Position numbers and translations under genes: made by a program | Notes under the pieces: model-generated | Told to the model about the DNA's origin: nothing | Database searches by the model: none | The model's input: the letters and a program-made list of their open reading frames with translations, nothing else | Assembly: GCA_017617315.1 (NCBI GenBank) | Contig: JAFZWM010000044.1 | Location: 1 to 64,000, forward strand | DNA: 64,000 bases | Origin: Bacteroidaceae bacterium | Lineage (GTDB): Bacteria; Bacteroidota; Bacteroidia; Bacteroidales; Bacteroidaceae | Direction: 5' to 3' | In this document: positions 1 to 7,527 of the stretch, in pieces | Position numbering within the stretch: position 1 is the first letter of the stretch | How the letters are laid out: every line of letters starts with the position of its first letter

Positions 1-1129
1 AAAACTGGCAACCCTTGATGTAAGCAAATTTAATACATCAAATGTAACGAATATGGAAAAAATGTTCTATTACTGCTGTAGTCTTACAAGTCTTGATGTG
101 AGCAGCTTCAATACATCAAATGTAACGAATATGGAAAATATGTTCTATTACTGCTGTAGTCTTACAAGTCTTGATGTAAGTAACTTCAATACCTCGGAAG
201 TAAAGAACATGGGAGGTATGTTCTCTGATTGCTATGGCTTAAAAGAACTTGATTTAAGCAACTTCAACACCTCGAAAGTAACGGATATGAGTGTGATGTT
301 TTCAGGTTGCCAGAGTCTTACAAATCTTGGTGTAATTAACTTCAATACATCAAATGTAACGAATATGGAGGGTATGTTTGCACGTTGCTACAGTCTGCCG
401 CATCTTGATTTAAGCAACTTCAACACCTCGAAAGTAACGGATATGAATGGGATGTTTGCAGGTTGTCGCAGCCTTACGAGTCTTGATGTAAGTAACTTCA
501 ATACATCAAACGTAACAAATATGGTAAAAATGTTCTCTGGTTGCCGCAGTTTGCCGCATCTTAATGTAAGCAACTTCAATACTTCGAAAGTAACGGATAT
601 GAGTGGGATGTTTTTAGATTGTCGCAGCCTAACGAGTCTTGATTTAAGCAACTTCAATACTTCGAAAGTAACGGATATGAGTTGGATGTTTTCTGATTGT
701 CGCAGTCTAACTAGTTTTGATGTAAGCAACTTTAATACTTCGAAAGTAACGGATATTAGTGCAATGTTCAGAGAATGTAGAAGTTTGCAGAACCTTGATA
801 TGAGCAACTTTAACACCTCGAATGTAACGAAAATGACTTGGATGTTCGTAAAATGCGAAAAATTGGGGAGTCTGTATCTAAGTAACTTCAATACTTCTAA
901 TGTGAAGGAAATGACTCAAATGTTTTGGAGGTGTACGAATCTGAAAACAATTTATGCCGGAGAGGACTGGAATATAAGTAATGTCAAGAATTCGGAAGAA
1001 ATGTTTTATGATTGCACCAGTCTTATTGGTGGTAAAAAAACAAAATTTGATTCTGGAATTGTTGATGCTACTCGTGCAAAGATAGATGGCGGCAAGGCAA
1101 ATCCGGGATATTTTACGGCTAAGAAATGA
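1..1129 (+). CDS. BspA-like DUF285 repeat surface protein (5' partial)
   Basis: The frame is open from base 2, so the N-terminus, with any signal peptide, lies upstream of the window. What remains is an array of about 24-residue repeats with the pattern MF..C..L..LDLS.FNTS.VT.M, typical of BspA-like DUF285 leucine-rich repeat proteins. The last 60 residues form a non-repeat cap with the motifs IYAGEDW, SEEMFYDCTSL and NPGYFTAKK, shared with the next two genes. Family knowledge: such proteins are surface exposed and some bind host matrix proteins or other bacteria; the ligand here cannot be read from sequence. Internal ATGs (for example 53) sit inside repeats and are not credible starts. A short TTGAAA-type repeat separates it from the next gene. 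Confidence 0.85.
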   Translation, partial: KLATLDVSKFNTSNVTNMEKMFYYCCSLTSLDVSSFNTSNVTNMENMFYYCCSLTSLDVSNFNTSEVKNMGGMFSDCYGLKELDLSNFNTSKVTDMSVMFSGCQSLTNLGVINFNTSNVTNMEGMFARCYSLPHLDLSNFNTSKVTDMNGMFAGCRSLTSLDVSNFNTSNVTNMVKMFSGCRSLPHLNVSNFNTSKVTDMSGMFLDCRSLTSLDLSNFNTSKVTDMSWMFSDCRSLTSFDVSNFNTSKVTDISAMFRECRSLQNLDMSNFNTSNVTKMTWMFVKCEKLGSLYLSNFNTSNVKEMTQMFWRCTNLKTIYAGEDWNISNVKNSEEMFYDCTSLIGGKKTKFDSGIVDATRAKIDGGKANPGYFTAKK

Positions 1130-1163
1130 GTTGAAAGTTGAAAATTGAAATTTTAAAAATAGT

Positions 1164-2912
1164 ATGGAAAATATTTTCGCAAAAATCCTAAGCCTTATTT
1201 TGTGTGTGGTAAAACCTGCGGCAGGTATGGCGCAAGAAGCGTATGCGGTAGAGTCAAACGGCAGCTCAACACTTACTTTCTATTTCGACAAAAAGAAATC
1301 TTCACGACAAGGCAAGGTTTATGAACTGAATGAGGGAAAAGACTGTCCTAAATGGGTGAAAACGGCTAATGACTCAATTACTGAAAGTTCAACTTTCACG
1401 ACTGTAGTCTTTGACAAGTCGTTTAAAAAAGCCCGTCCTGTGTCGTGCGCATATTGGTTTAAAGGCTTTAATAATCTGACAAAAATAGAAGGCATCGGTA
1501 ACCTGAATACCTCGCAGGTAACCAATATGAACCGTATGTTCTATTGGTGCGAAAAACTGGAAAGCCTTGATTTAAGCAGTTTCGATACTTCGAATGTAAC
1601 AGATATGCACAAAATGTTCTCGGGCTGCAGAAGTCTTGGAAACCTTAAATTAAGCAGTTTCAATACCTCGCAAGTAACGGATATGCACGAAATGTTTTCG
1701 GTGTGCAGAAGTCTTGGAGTCCTTAATTTAAGCAGTTTCAACACCTCGCAAGTAACAGATATGCACGAAATGTTCTATCATTGCGAAAGACTGTCGGACA
1801 TTGATATGAGTAGTTTCGATACCTCTAATGTAACTGATATGCACAAAATGTTTTTTTGCTGCGAAGGTTTGGGTAGTCTTGACCTAAGCAACTTCAATAC
1901 TCCGAAAGTAACTGATATGCACGAGATGTTCCATTATTGCAGAAATCTGTTTGAACTTGATTTGAGTGGTTTCGATACTTCAAATGTGACAGATATGCAC
2001 GAAATGTTCTCTGATTGCGAAGATTTAGAGAGCCTTGATTTGAGCGGTTTCGATACTTCGAATGTAACAGACATGCACGAAATGTTCTCTGGTTGCGAAG
2101 TTTTGGATAGCCTTGATTTAAGCAACTTCAACACTTCAAAGGTAACAGATATGCACGATATGTTCTGTGATTGCGGAAACATGGCGAGTCTTGATATCAG
2201 CAATTTCGATACGTCAAAGGTAACGGACATGAGCGAAATGTTCTTAGATTGCGATGGTCTGGAGAGCCTTGATGTAAGTAGTTTCAATACTTCGAATGTA
2301 ACAGATATGCACAATATGTTCTCTTGCTATGGTTTAAAAGAACTTGATTTAAGTGGTTTCGATACCTCAAAAGTAACAGATATGGAAATAATGTTCGCAG
2401 GTTGCTGTGAGCTTGAGAATCTTGATTTGAGCAGTTTTAAAACTTCTAACGTAACGACTATGAATGGCATGTTCGATGGTTGCAAAAGATTAAAGAACCT
2501 TGATGTAAGTAGTTTCGATACTTCTAATGTAACGAATATGAATAGCATGTTCAGTACTTGCAAACACCTGGAAAGTCTTGATGTAAGCAAGTTTAATACT
2601 TCGAAAGTGAAGGATATGTACAGTATGTTCTCTGGTTGTAATGTTTTGGAGAGGCTTGATTTGAGTAGTTTTGATACTTCTAATGTGTGGAATATGAAAA
2701 CAATGTTTGAGGGTTGCAAGAATCTGAAAACAATTTATGCCGGAGAGGGCTGGAGCACAAGTAAAGTCAAGAATTCGGAAGAAATGTTTAAGGATTGCAC
2801 CAGTCTTGTAGGTGGCAAAGGAACTGAATATGATTCTGAAATTGTAGATAAAACTCGTGCAAAGATAGATGGCGGCAAGGCAAATCCTGGATATTTTACG
2901 GCTAAAAAATAA
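1164..2912 (+). CDS. BspA-like DUF285 repeat surface protein
   Basis: 582 residues. An N-terminal hydrophobic signal (about residues 1-24, ending near MAQ) is followed by a short beta-rich domain with TLTFYFDKK and PVSCAYWFKGF. Then come roughly 16 repeats of 24 residues (MF..C..L..LDLS.FDTS.VTDM) and a C-terminal cap with TIYAGEGW, CTSLVGGKG and NPGYFTAKK. This is the full-length form of the family, so it shows what the truncated first gene lacks. It is the middle of a tandem array of three co-oriented paralogues. Its last 101 bp of shared sequence (2802-2902) are identical to the end of the third gene, which could support recombination between them. Predicted to be exported and surface exposed; ligand unknown. 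Confidence 0.9.
   Translation: MENIFAKILSLILCVVKPAAGMAQEAYAVESNGSSTLTFYFDKKKSSRQGKVYELNEGKDCPKWVKTANDSITESSTFTTVVFDKSFKKARPVSCAYWFKGFNNLTKIEGIGNLNTSQVTNMNRMFYWCEKLESLDLSSFDTSNVTDMHKMFSGCRSLGNLKLSSFNTSQVTDMHEMFSVCRSLGVLNLSSFNTSQVTDMHEMFYHCERLSDIDMSSFDTSNVTDMHKMFFCCEGLGSLDLSNFNTPKVTDMHEMFHYCRNLFELDLSGFDTSNVTDMHEMFSDCEDLESLDLSGFDTSNVTDMHEMFSGCEVLDSLDLSNFNTSKVTDMHDMFCDCGNMASLDISNFDTSKVTDMSEMFLDCDGLESLDVSSFNTSNVTDMHNMFSCYGLKELDLSGFDTSKVTDMEIMFAGCCELENLDLSSFKTSNVTTMNGMFDGCKRLKNLDVSSFDTSNVTNMNSMFSTCKHLESLDVSKFNTSKVKDMYSMFSGCNVLERLDLSSFDTSNVWNMKTMFEGCKNLKTIYAGEGWSTSKVKNSEEMFKDCTSLVGGKGTEYDSEIVDKTRAKIDGGKANPGYFTAKK
2802..2902 (+). repeat. 101-bp direct repeat, copy 1 (BspA-like 3' cap)
   Basis: This stretch is identical base for base to 4063-4163. 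Both encode the same C-terminal cap of adjacent paralogues, 1261 bp apart. The rest of the genes differ at many positions, so the identity suggests recent duplication or gene conversion. Confidence 0.9.
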
Positions 2913-2955
2913 GAAAGTTGAAAAATTAGAATTCATGATAAAGACGAAATTTAAT

Positions 2956-4173
2956 ATGAAACGCAATATAGCATTATTTTTCCTAAGCCTTTTGGGGCTT
3001 ACCGCACAACCTACGCAAGCCGTTGCGAAAGAAGCGTATGCAGTAGTGTCGCCCGACGGCACGACACTTACTTTCTATTTCGATGAGAAGAAATCTTTAC
3101 GAGAAGGCACGGCGTATGAGTTAAAATTAGGTAAAGACTATCCTAAATGGGTTAGACTAAGTGGACACTATTCTCTACCTGAAAGTCCTGATTTTCCGAC
3201 AGAAATAATGACGGTTATTTTTGACGAGTCGTTTAAAGATGCCCGTCCTGTGTCGTGCGCATATTGGTTTGCTGGATTTAATGGTCTGAAAAAAATAGAA
3301 GGCATTGCAAATCTGAATACTTCGAAAGTGACGGATATGAGTTTTATGTTCTATGGTTGCCATGTCGAGAGCCTTGATTTAAGCGGTTTCGATACTTCAA
3401 AAGTGACGAATATGGGTAGTATGTTCGAGTATTGTAGAAGTCTGGAAAGTCTTGATGTAAGTGGTTTCGATACTTCGAATGTAACAGATATGAGCGAGAT
3501 GTTCTCTGGCTGCGTTTTGACGAGTATTGACTTAAGTAGATTCGATACTTCAAAAGTGACGAATATGACTTGTATGTTCGATGGCTGTGAGAATCTGAAG
3601 AGCCTTGATCTAAGTAGTTTCGATACTTCGAATGTGACTGAAATGGGTAGTATGTTCGAGAATTGCAATCAATTGGAGAGTCTTGATTTAAGTAGGTTCA
3701 ATACTTCGAAAGTAACGGATATGGTTGGTATGTTCAGCCGTTGTGAAAGTATGGAGAAACTTGATTTAAGCAGGTTCAATACCTCGCAAGTAACTGATAT
3801 GAGCAGAATGTTCGAATTTTGCGAAAACTTGAAAACTCTTGATTTAAGTGGTTTCAATACTTCGAATGTGGAAGATATGGTTTGGATGTTCTCTGATTGC
3901 GAAAACTTGAAGAACCTTGATATAAGCAGTTTCGATACTTCAAATGTAACGGATATGAGATGGATGTTTTCTAATTGCGAAAGCCTGAAAACAATATATG
4001 TCGGAACTGGCTGGAAAACAAACAAGGTTGAGGAGTCAGAAGAAATGTTTTGGGGGTGCACTAGTCTTGTAGGTGGCAAAGGAACTGAATATGATTCTGA
4101 AATTGTAGATAAAACTCGTGCAAAGATAGATGGCGGCAAGGCAAATCCTGGATATTTTACGGCAAAGAAATGA
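2956..4173 (+). CDS. BspA-like DUF285 repeat surface protein
   Basis: 405 residues from ATG 2956. That start gives a clean signal peptide (MKRNIALFFLSLLGL, cleavage near QAVAK). An ATG at 2935 would add seven residues, and the frame runs back into the previous gene, which is spurious. The order is as in the second gene: TLTFYFDEK and SCAYWFAGF domain, about ten DUF285 repeats, then the TIYVGTGW/NPGYFTAKK cap. Compared with the second gene it has fewer repeat units, the usual way these paralogues differ. Predicted secreted or surface protein of unknown ligand. Confidence 0.9.
   Translation: MKRNIALFFLSLLGLTAQPTQAVAKEAYAVVSPDGTTLTFYFDEKKSLREGTAYELKLGKDYPKWVRLSGHYSLPESPDFPTEIMTVIFDESFKDARPVSCAYWFAGFNGLKKIEGIANLNTSKVTDMSFMFYGCHVESLDLSGFDTSKVTNMGSMFEYCRSLESLDVSGFDTSNVTDMSEMFSGCVLTSIDLSRFDTSKVTNMTCMFDGCENLKSLDLSSFDTSNVTEMGSMFENCNQLESLDLSRFNTSKVTDMVGMFSRCESMEKLDLSRFNTSQVTDMSRMFEFCENLKTLDLSGFNTSNVEDMVWMFSDCENLKNLDISSFDTSNVTDMRWMFSNCESLKTIYVGTGWKTNKVEESEEMFWGCTSLVGGKGTEYDSEIVDKTRAKIDGGKANPGYFTAKK
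4063..4163 (+). repeat. 101-bp direct repeat, copy 2 (BspA-like 3' cap)
   Basis: Second copy of the repeat at 2802-2902, inside the third BspA-like gene. Recombination between the copies would delete one whole paralogue while leaving an intact fused gene. Confidence 0.9.
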
Positions 4174-4257
4174 GTTGAAAGTTGAAACTTGAAAATTGAA
4201 GCTTGAAAAATTTAGACAGTTGAAAATTTTTTCTTTGAGAGTTGAAAACGGTTGAAA
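4174..4257. repeat. TTGAAA-type low-complexity repeat
   Basis: Tandem degenerate units of the kind ttgaaagttgaaacttgaaaattgaag fill the gap between the BspA-like array and the MBL gene. The same motif recurs at 1130-1160, 5050-5080 and in the large gaps near 38400, 39600, 46770 and 52010. No function is evident. Confidence 0.7.
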
Positions 4258-5058
4258 ATGAAATGGACTGTTCTAACAGACAATCGTAGCTGCAACCCAT
4301 CGTTAGAGACGGAGCACGGCCTGTCTGTCCTGCTCGAGACTGAAAGGCATCGTGTCTTGCTCGACACGGGCGCAAGCGACGTCTTTGTCCGTAATGCAGA
4401 GCGCCTGGGCATCGACCTCAGCATGGTAGACTATGTGTTTGTCTCTCACGGACACAGCGACCATGCCGGCGGATTAAGGCATCTGCTTAGTCTGAACGAT
4501 AAGGCACGGATAATCGTCTCGCCCTATGCCGTGAGCGGAAGGTTCTTCTCAAAGCGCGGCCGTCTGCACAGCATAACTGCCGAATGGCCCGAGGAGATGC
4601 GCGAGAGATTGCTTCTTGTTGATGATTCATGTGCTATAGCCGACGGCCTGCATGTCATTGCCCATATCCGTCAGTCGCATCCTATGCCGCAGGGCAACCG
4701 TCATCTGTATGTGCAGAATGCCGTTAGCAACTATGTCAACGACGATTTTCGCCACGAGCTGGCTCTGTATGCCGATGGCTTGCTCTTTACCGGTTGTGCT
4801 CATAGCGGCTTGGAGAATATCCTTTCTGCCTGTCCCTATCCCGTTAGAACAGTTGTCGGTGGATTCCATCTGCTCGACGACCACGAGACGGCGGATGAAC
4901 TGTCCAGATTTGCCAATAGGCTGACTGATGCTTATCCTCAAACGCAGTTCTATACCAGCCATTGTACGGGCGATAAGGTCTTTGCTGTCCTCCATGCGAT
5001 AATGGGCAGCCAACTTCACTCATTTAGCTGTGGAATGACGGTTGGTTTTGAAAATTGA
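4258..5058 (+). CDS. MBL-fold metallohydrolase (DHPS-like subgroup)
   Basis: 266 residues from ATG 4258; an in-frame TTG two codons upstream lies in the repeat tract. The metallo-beta-lactamase metal motif HGHSDH is at residues 64-69, after LLDTGAS, followed by GCAHSGLEN, VVGGFHL and TSHCTGDK. These together match the subgroup annotated as 7,8-dihydropterin-6-methyl-4-(beta-D-ribofuranosyl)-aminobenzene-5'-phosphate synthase-like. That name comes from archaeal enzymes; in bacteria of this type the substrate is usually unknown, so only a metal-dependent hydrolase is claimed. No signal peptide, so probably cytoplasmic. It stands alone between surface-protein genes. Confidence 0.85.
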   Translation: MKWTVLTDNRSCNPSLETEHGLSVLLETERHRVLLDTGASDVFVRNAERLGIDLSMVDYVFVSHGHSDHAGGLRHLLSLNDKARIIVSPYAVSGRFFSKRGRLHSITAEWPEEMRERLLLVDDSCAIADGLHVIAHIRQSHPMPQGNRHLYVQNAVSNYVNDDFRHELALYADGLLFTGCAHSGLENILSACPYPVRTVVGGFHLLDDHETADELSRFANRLTDAYPQTQFYTSHCTGDKVFAVLHAIMGSQLHSFSCGMTVGFEN

Positions 5059-5179
5059 AAGTTGAAAATTGAAAAACTTTAATATCAATTCACAGTTCTT
5101 TATGCTTTATTTTATTTAATTATGATATTAGAAACGAACTTTTATAAAAAATGTTTTTAACATATTTTAACAAACAATA

Positions 5180-5211
5180 TTTGTCAAGACTATATTTGTT
5201 GTTTATCTTTG
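5180..5211 (+). promoter_or_regulatory. Bacteroidetes-type promoter
   Basis: TTTG at 5180-5183, 20 bp, then TATCTTTG at 5204-5211 fits the Bacteroides -33/-7 consensus (TTTG, TAnnTTTG). It leaves a leader of about 70 bases before the lipoprotein gene at 5284. Confidence 0.7.
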
Positions 5212-5283
5212 CAGTTGAAATAAACAATCGAATTCTGTAAATTCTGTAAAATCATACAAGAATCTAATAAATTATAATCAATC

Positions 5284-6510
5284 ATGAAAAAAATCATTTT
5301 TTTTGTAATTCTTTCACTCTGTGTGTTTTCATGTTCAAGCGAAGATGAAATTCCAGTGCCTAAGTATTCTTTCGACAATTGCGAAGACAATCCTATCGGC
5401 AACAAGGAAAATCGCTCAACAGTCTTGTTCAACTGCATCGTCCGCGGATATTGCTGGAATGTCGTGGACGACAGGTACAACAGGGGGTATGGCCACCATT
5501 ACTATTTTGACAAGAACAGCGATGAGTGTATCATATACTATGATGACTATAACGTTGAAAATCCATATCTTCGAGAGACGACAGAAAAGGTAGAGATAAA
5601 CTACAACGAGAACTCTGGCAAACTGACCAAAGACAGTAACAATGCCAGACTGTTTTCTATCGTGTCTATAACCAAAGACAGTATCATAGCATACAGATAT
5701 GTGAAAAATGTCCCGGAGACCATAGTATTGCGCCCAATGACAGAAAAAGCATACAAAGAATATACTTCAGAATTAGAGCAGGAAAAGAAGGAATACGAAG
5801 ATTTTTTAAAGAAAATCAGCGTAGATTCAAGTCTATATTCGCTTGATGAAAACGGAGATGTAATTGTTGCCAACGACAACAAAGCCAACCGCACAGCTGA
5901 ACTATTCAAGTCGGTCGTATGCGGACATGCCTGGAAAATAGAGCGCAAGCAATATTTCATTGAAAAATACAAGGAATGGATAGGACTCTCACCATCAACC
6001 CATTTTTATTTTGCAAACGACTCAATATGTTTTGATTACTACAAAGACAACGCTGATGCGTACTATATGACTAAGTGCGGATATGCAATACACTATGATG
6101 AGAATACAGGCAAGATAACAAACAAGTTCAACACCATAGATAATACATTCCTTTCAATAATATCTATAAACAAAGACAACACAATTACTGTATTCCAAAA
6201 GGAACTCAATCCTGCTATACTAACTCTAAGGCTAATAGACGACGAAGTAAACAACGAAATAAACAGAAGGATGTCGTTGTTGGACGAGTACAGAGACGAG
6301 TACCGTAAAGTAGACAAAGAATACGGTATAAAATGGGCTGAGGCAGTTGAAAAAATTGATAGCGAATATAAAGAAGGAGAAGAGGATTGGAAAAAAGCTT
6401 TCCAAGAGGCACGTCAGATGTTTGAAGAGATATATCGTAAGAAATTAAATGAAATCCTTGATAAAATTAGAAATGAAGATGATGCAATTCATAGACTGTT
6501 AGGTAAATAA
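5284..6510 (+). CDS. lipoprotein with duplicated domain and C-terminal coiled coil
   Basis: 408 residues. Signal peptide with lipobox CVFSC (Cys17), so probably an envelope lipoprotein. Two copies of a domain of about 110-130 residues are visible: one starts near residue 42 (NRSTVLFNCIVRGYCWNV) and one near 200 (NRTAELFKSVVCGHAWKI). Both continue into HYYF/HFYF, a YYDD/YYKD acidic stretch, Y(E/D)ENSGK or YDENTGK, and a SI(V)SI..D segment. The last 80 residues are charged and heptad-like (coiled coil). I do not recognise the family. Single transcription unit: promoter at 5180, hairpin terminator at 6520. Confidence 0.8.
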   Translation: MKKIIFFVILSLCVFSCSSEDEIPVPKYSFDNCEDNPIGNKENRSTVLFNCIVRGYCWNVVDDRYNRGYGHHYYFDKNSDECIIYYDDYNVENPYLRETTEKVEINYNENSGKLTKDSNNARLFSIVSITKDSIIAYRYVKNVPETIVLRPMTEKAYKEYTSELEQEKKEYEDFLKKISVDSSLYSLDENGDVIVANDNKANRTAELFKSVVCGHAWKIERKQYFIEKYKEWIGLSPSTHFYFANDSICFDYYKDNADAYYMTKCGYAIHYDENTGKITNKFNTIDNTFLSIISINKDNTITVFQKELNPAILTLRLIDDEVNNEINRRMSLLDEYRDEYRKVDKEYGIKWAEAVEKIDSEYKEGEEDWKKAFQEARQMFEEIYRKKLNEILDKIRNEDDAIHRLLGK

Positions 6511-6519
6511 AGATAAAAA

Positions 6520-6549
6520 AGCCGGACATTAGTTTGTCCGGCTTTTTTT
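6520..6549 (+). terminator. rho-independent terminator
   Basis: Perfect 9-bp stem AGCCGGACA / TGTCCGGCT with a 6-base loop and a run of T, ten bases after the stop of the lipoprotein gene. Confidence 0.9.
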
Positions 6550-6888
6550 CTATAAAACCTTCGCCCGAAAAACATACATTCCCCGAAGTGAAGAAGACGG
6601 GCTGCAAGGCATGGGTTTTCATCCTCTTAGCTTGCTCGGATTTCCGAATCCGAGCACTTTTAGACAAAAATAAAGCATTTGTAATGCTTCTGGCTAAAGT
6701 TTCTGTTCAACCGCAAGTTGGATGCGTGGGGGGGCACCCCCCAATTCGGCTTTTAAGTGAGTGAATGTGTGGAGATTGTAAATCTCCACAAGCAAAACAG
6801 ACTACATAGTCATCCCTTAAAAAGTATATTTCATCGGGATGACTAATTATATAGTGAATTTGATATTTCTATATCATTGTTTTTCTGC
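6550..6888. other. gene-free interval with two further hairpins
   Basis: No convincing gene. It holds a perfect 10-bp stem TGCTCGGATT/AATCCGAGCA (6633-6656, then CTTTT), a G7-CA-C6 inverted run (6728-6742), and a perfect 10-bp stem TGTGGAGATT/AATCTCCACA with a 3-base loop (6768-6790). The short ORF crossing it (6534-6764) shows no family features. Confidence 0.6.
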
Positions 6889-7341
6889 TTAAATCAAGTG
6901 CGTGTACATCATAATGAAAAGCACCATTATGCAGATGATTATAAAGCCGAGGATAACGGCGTAGCTTCCCCACAGAACCCATTGGTGGGCACGCTCGGAG
7001 TGGAGCTGGGCGCGCTCGTAGTCGCCGTGTTTCATAGCCTCCTCGCTCCTGATGCTCTCGATAATGCCAATAATTCCAAACGGAAGGGCAAGCAGACTTG
7101 TTATCACCACGCTCTCCACCAGCCAGTTGCGCGGAGCCTTGTTCTTGCGCAAATCCATTATCGGAATAGTGGGCGGAATGTTTTCCTTTATGCTCTTCAG
7201 CTCCTCTACATCCTCAAGTTTTTCCCAGTCCGACATGCCCTTGCACCACACCAGCGAGGTGCGCGTAAGCGGCTGCTCTTTCAGCTCGTCAATACTGAAA
7301 GGGCCTCTCTTTTCGTTTCTAACCAGTAAATAGTATTCCAT
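6889..7341 (-). CDS. GYF_2 (DUF4339) / CD225-like membrane protein
   Basis: 150 residues from ATG 7341; an ATG six codons upstream would put residues before the conserved start EYYLLVRNEKRGPFS. The first 60 residues match GYF_2/DUF4339 (GPFSIDEL, SLVWCKGMSDW). The C-terminal half has two hydrophobic helices (about 87-107 and 130-150) around a charged loop with ARQ-type spacing, the layout of CD225/dispanin-like proteins. Family knowledge: GYF_2 is a presumed protein-interaction module often fused to small membrane domains in Bacteroidetes; the exact role is unknown. Monocistronic, divergent from ileS. Confidence 0.75.
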   Translation of the reverse strand: MEYYLLVRNEKRGPFSIDELKEQPLTRTSLVWCKGMSDWEKLEDVEELKSIKENIPPTIPIMDLRKNKAPRNWLVESVVITSLLALPFGIIGIIESIRSEEAMKHGDYERAQLHSERAHQWVLWGSYAVILGFIIICIMVLFIMMYTHLI

Positions 7342-7452
7342 CTTTAGATAACTTAGCAACCAAAATGCGGGTGCGAATATACAAATTCTTTGCTTATTGA
7401 AATATATTTGAATAAAAAAACTTAATTTATTCGATTATTTGCTTTGTTTTTG

Positions 7453-7460
7453 TAATTTTG
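7453..7460 (+). promoter_or_regulatory. -7 element upstream of ileS
   Basis: TAATTTTG fits TAnnTTTG and lies 67 bases before the ileS start; no good TTTG is seen at the expected -33 position, so confidence is moderate. Confidence 0.45.
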
Positions 7461-7527
7461 CGGCTTGTTAGCGTGGAATAGGTTCACGCAGCCCTGAAAA
7501 TAGGTAAACAAAAAAGAAAAAATATAT

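Noticed and set aside
388..4139. Many minus-strand ORFs inside the BspA-like genes (388-891, 1934-2314, 2490-3062, 3669-4139 and others)
   Set aside because: They are the antisense of periodic DUF285 repeats, which keep the opposite frame open; their 'repeats' (VTFEVLKLL) mirror the coding strand.
1..4173. CRISPR-like periodicity of about 72 bp
   Set aside because: The period equals the 24-residue protein repeat, the units are coding and degenerate, and no spacers or cas genes exist.
6877..7329. Plus-strand ORFs opposite the GYF_2 gene
   Set aside because: They shadow the minus-strand gene, whose product shows recognisable domains.
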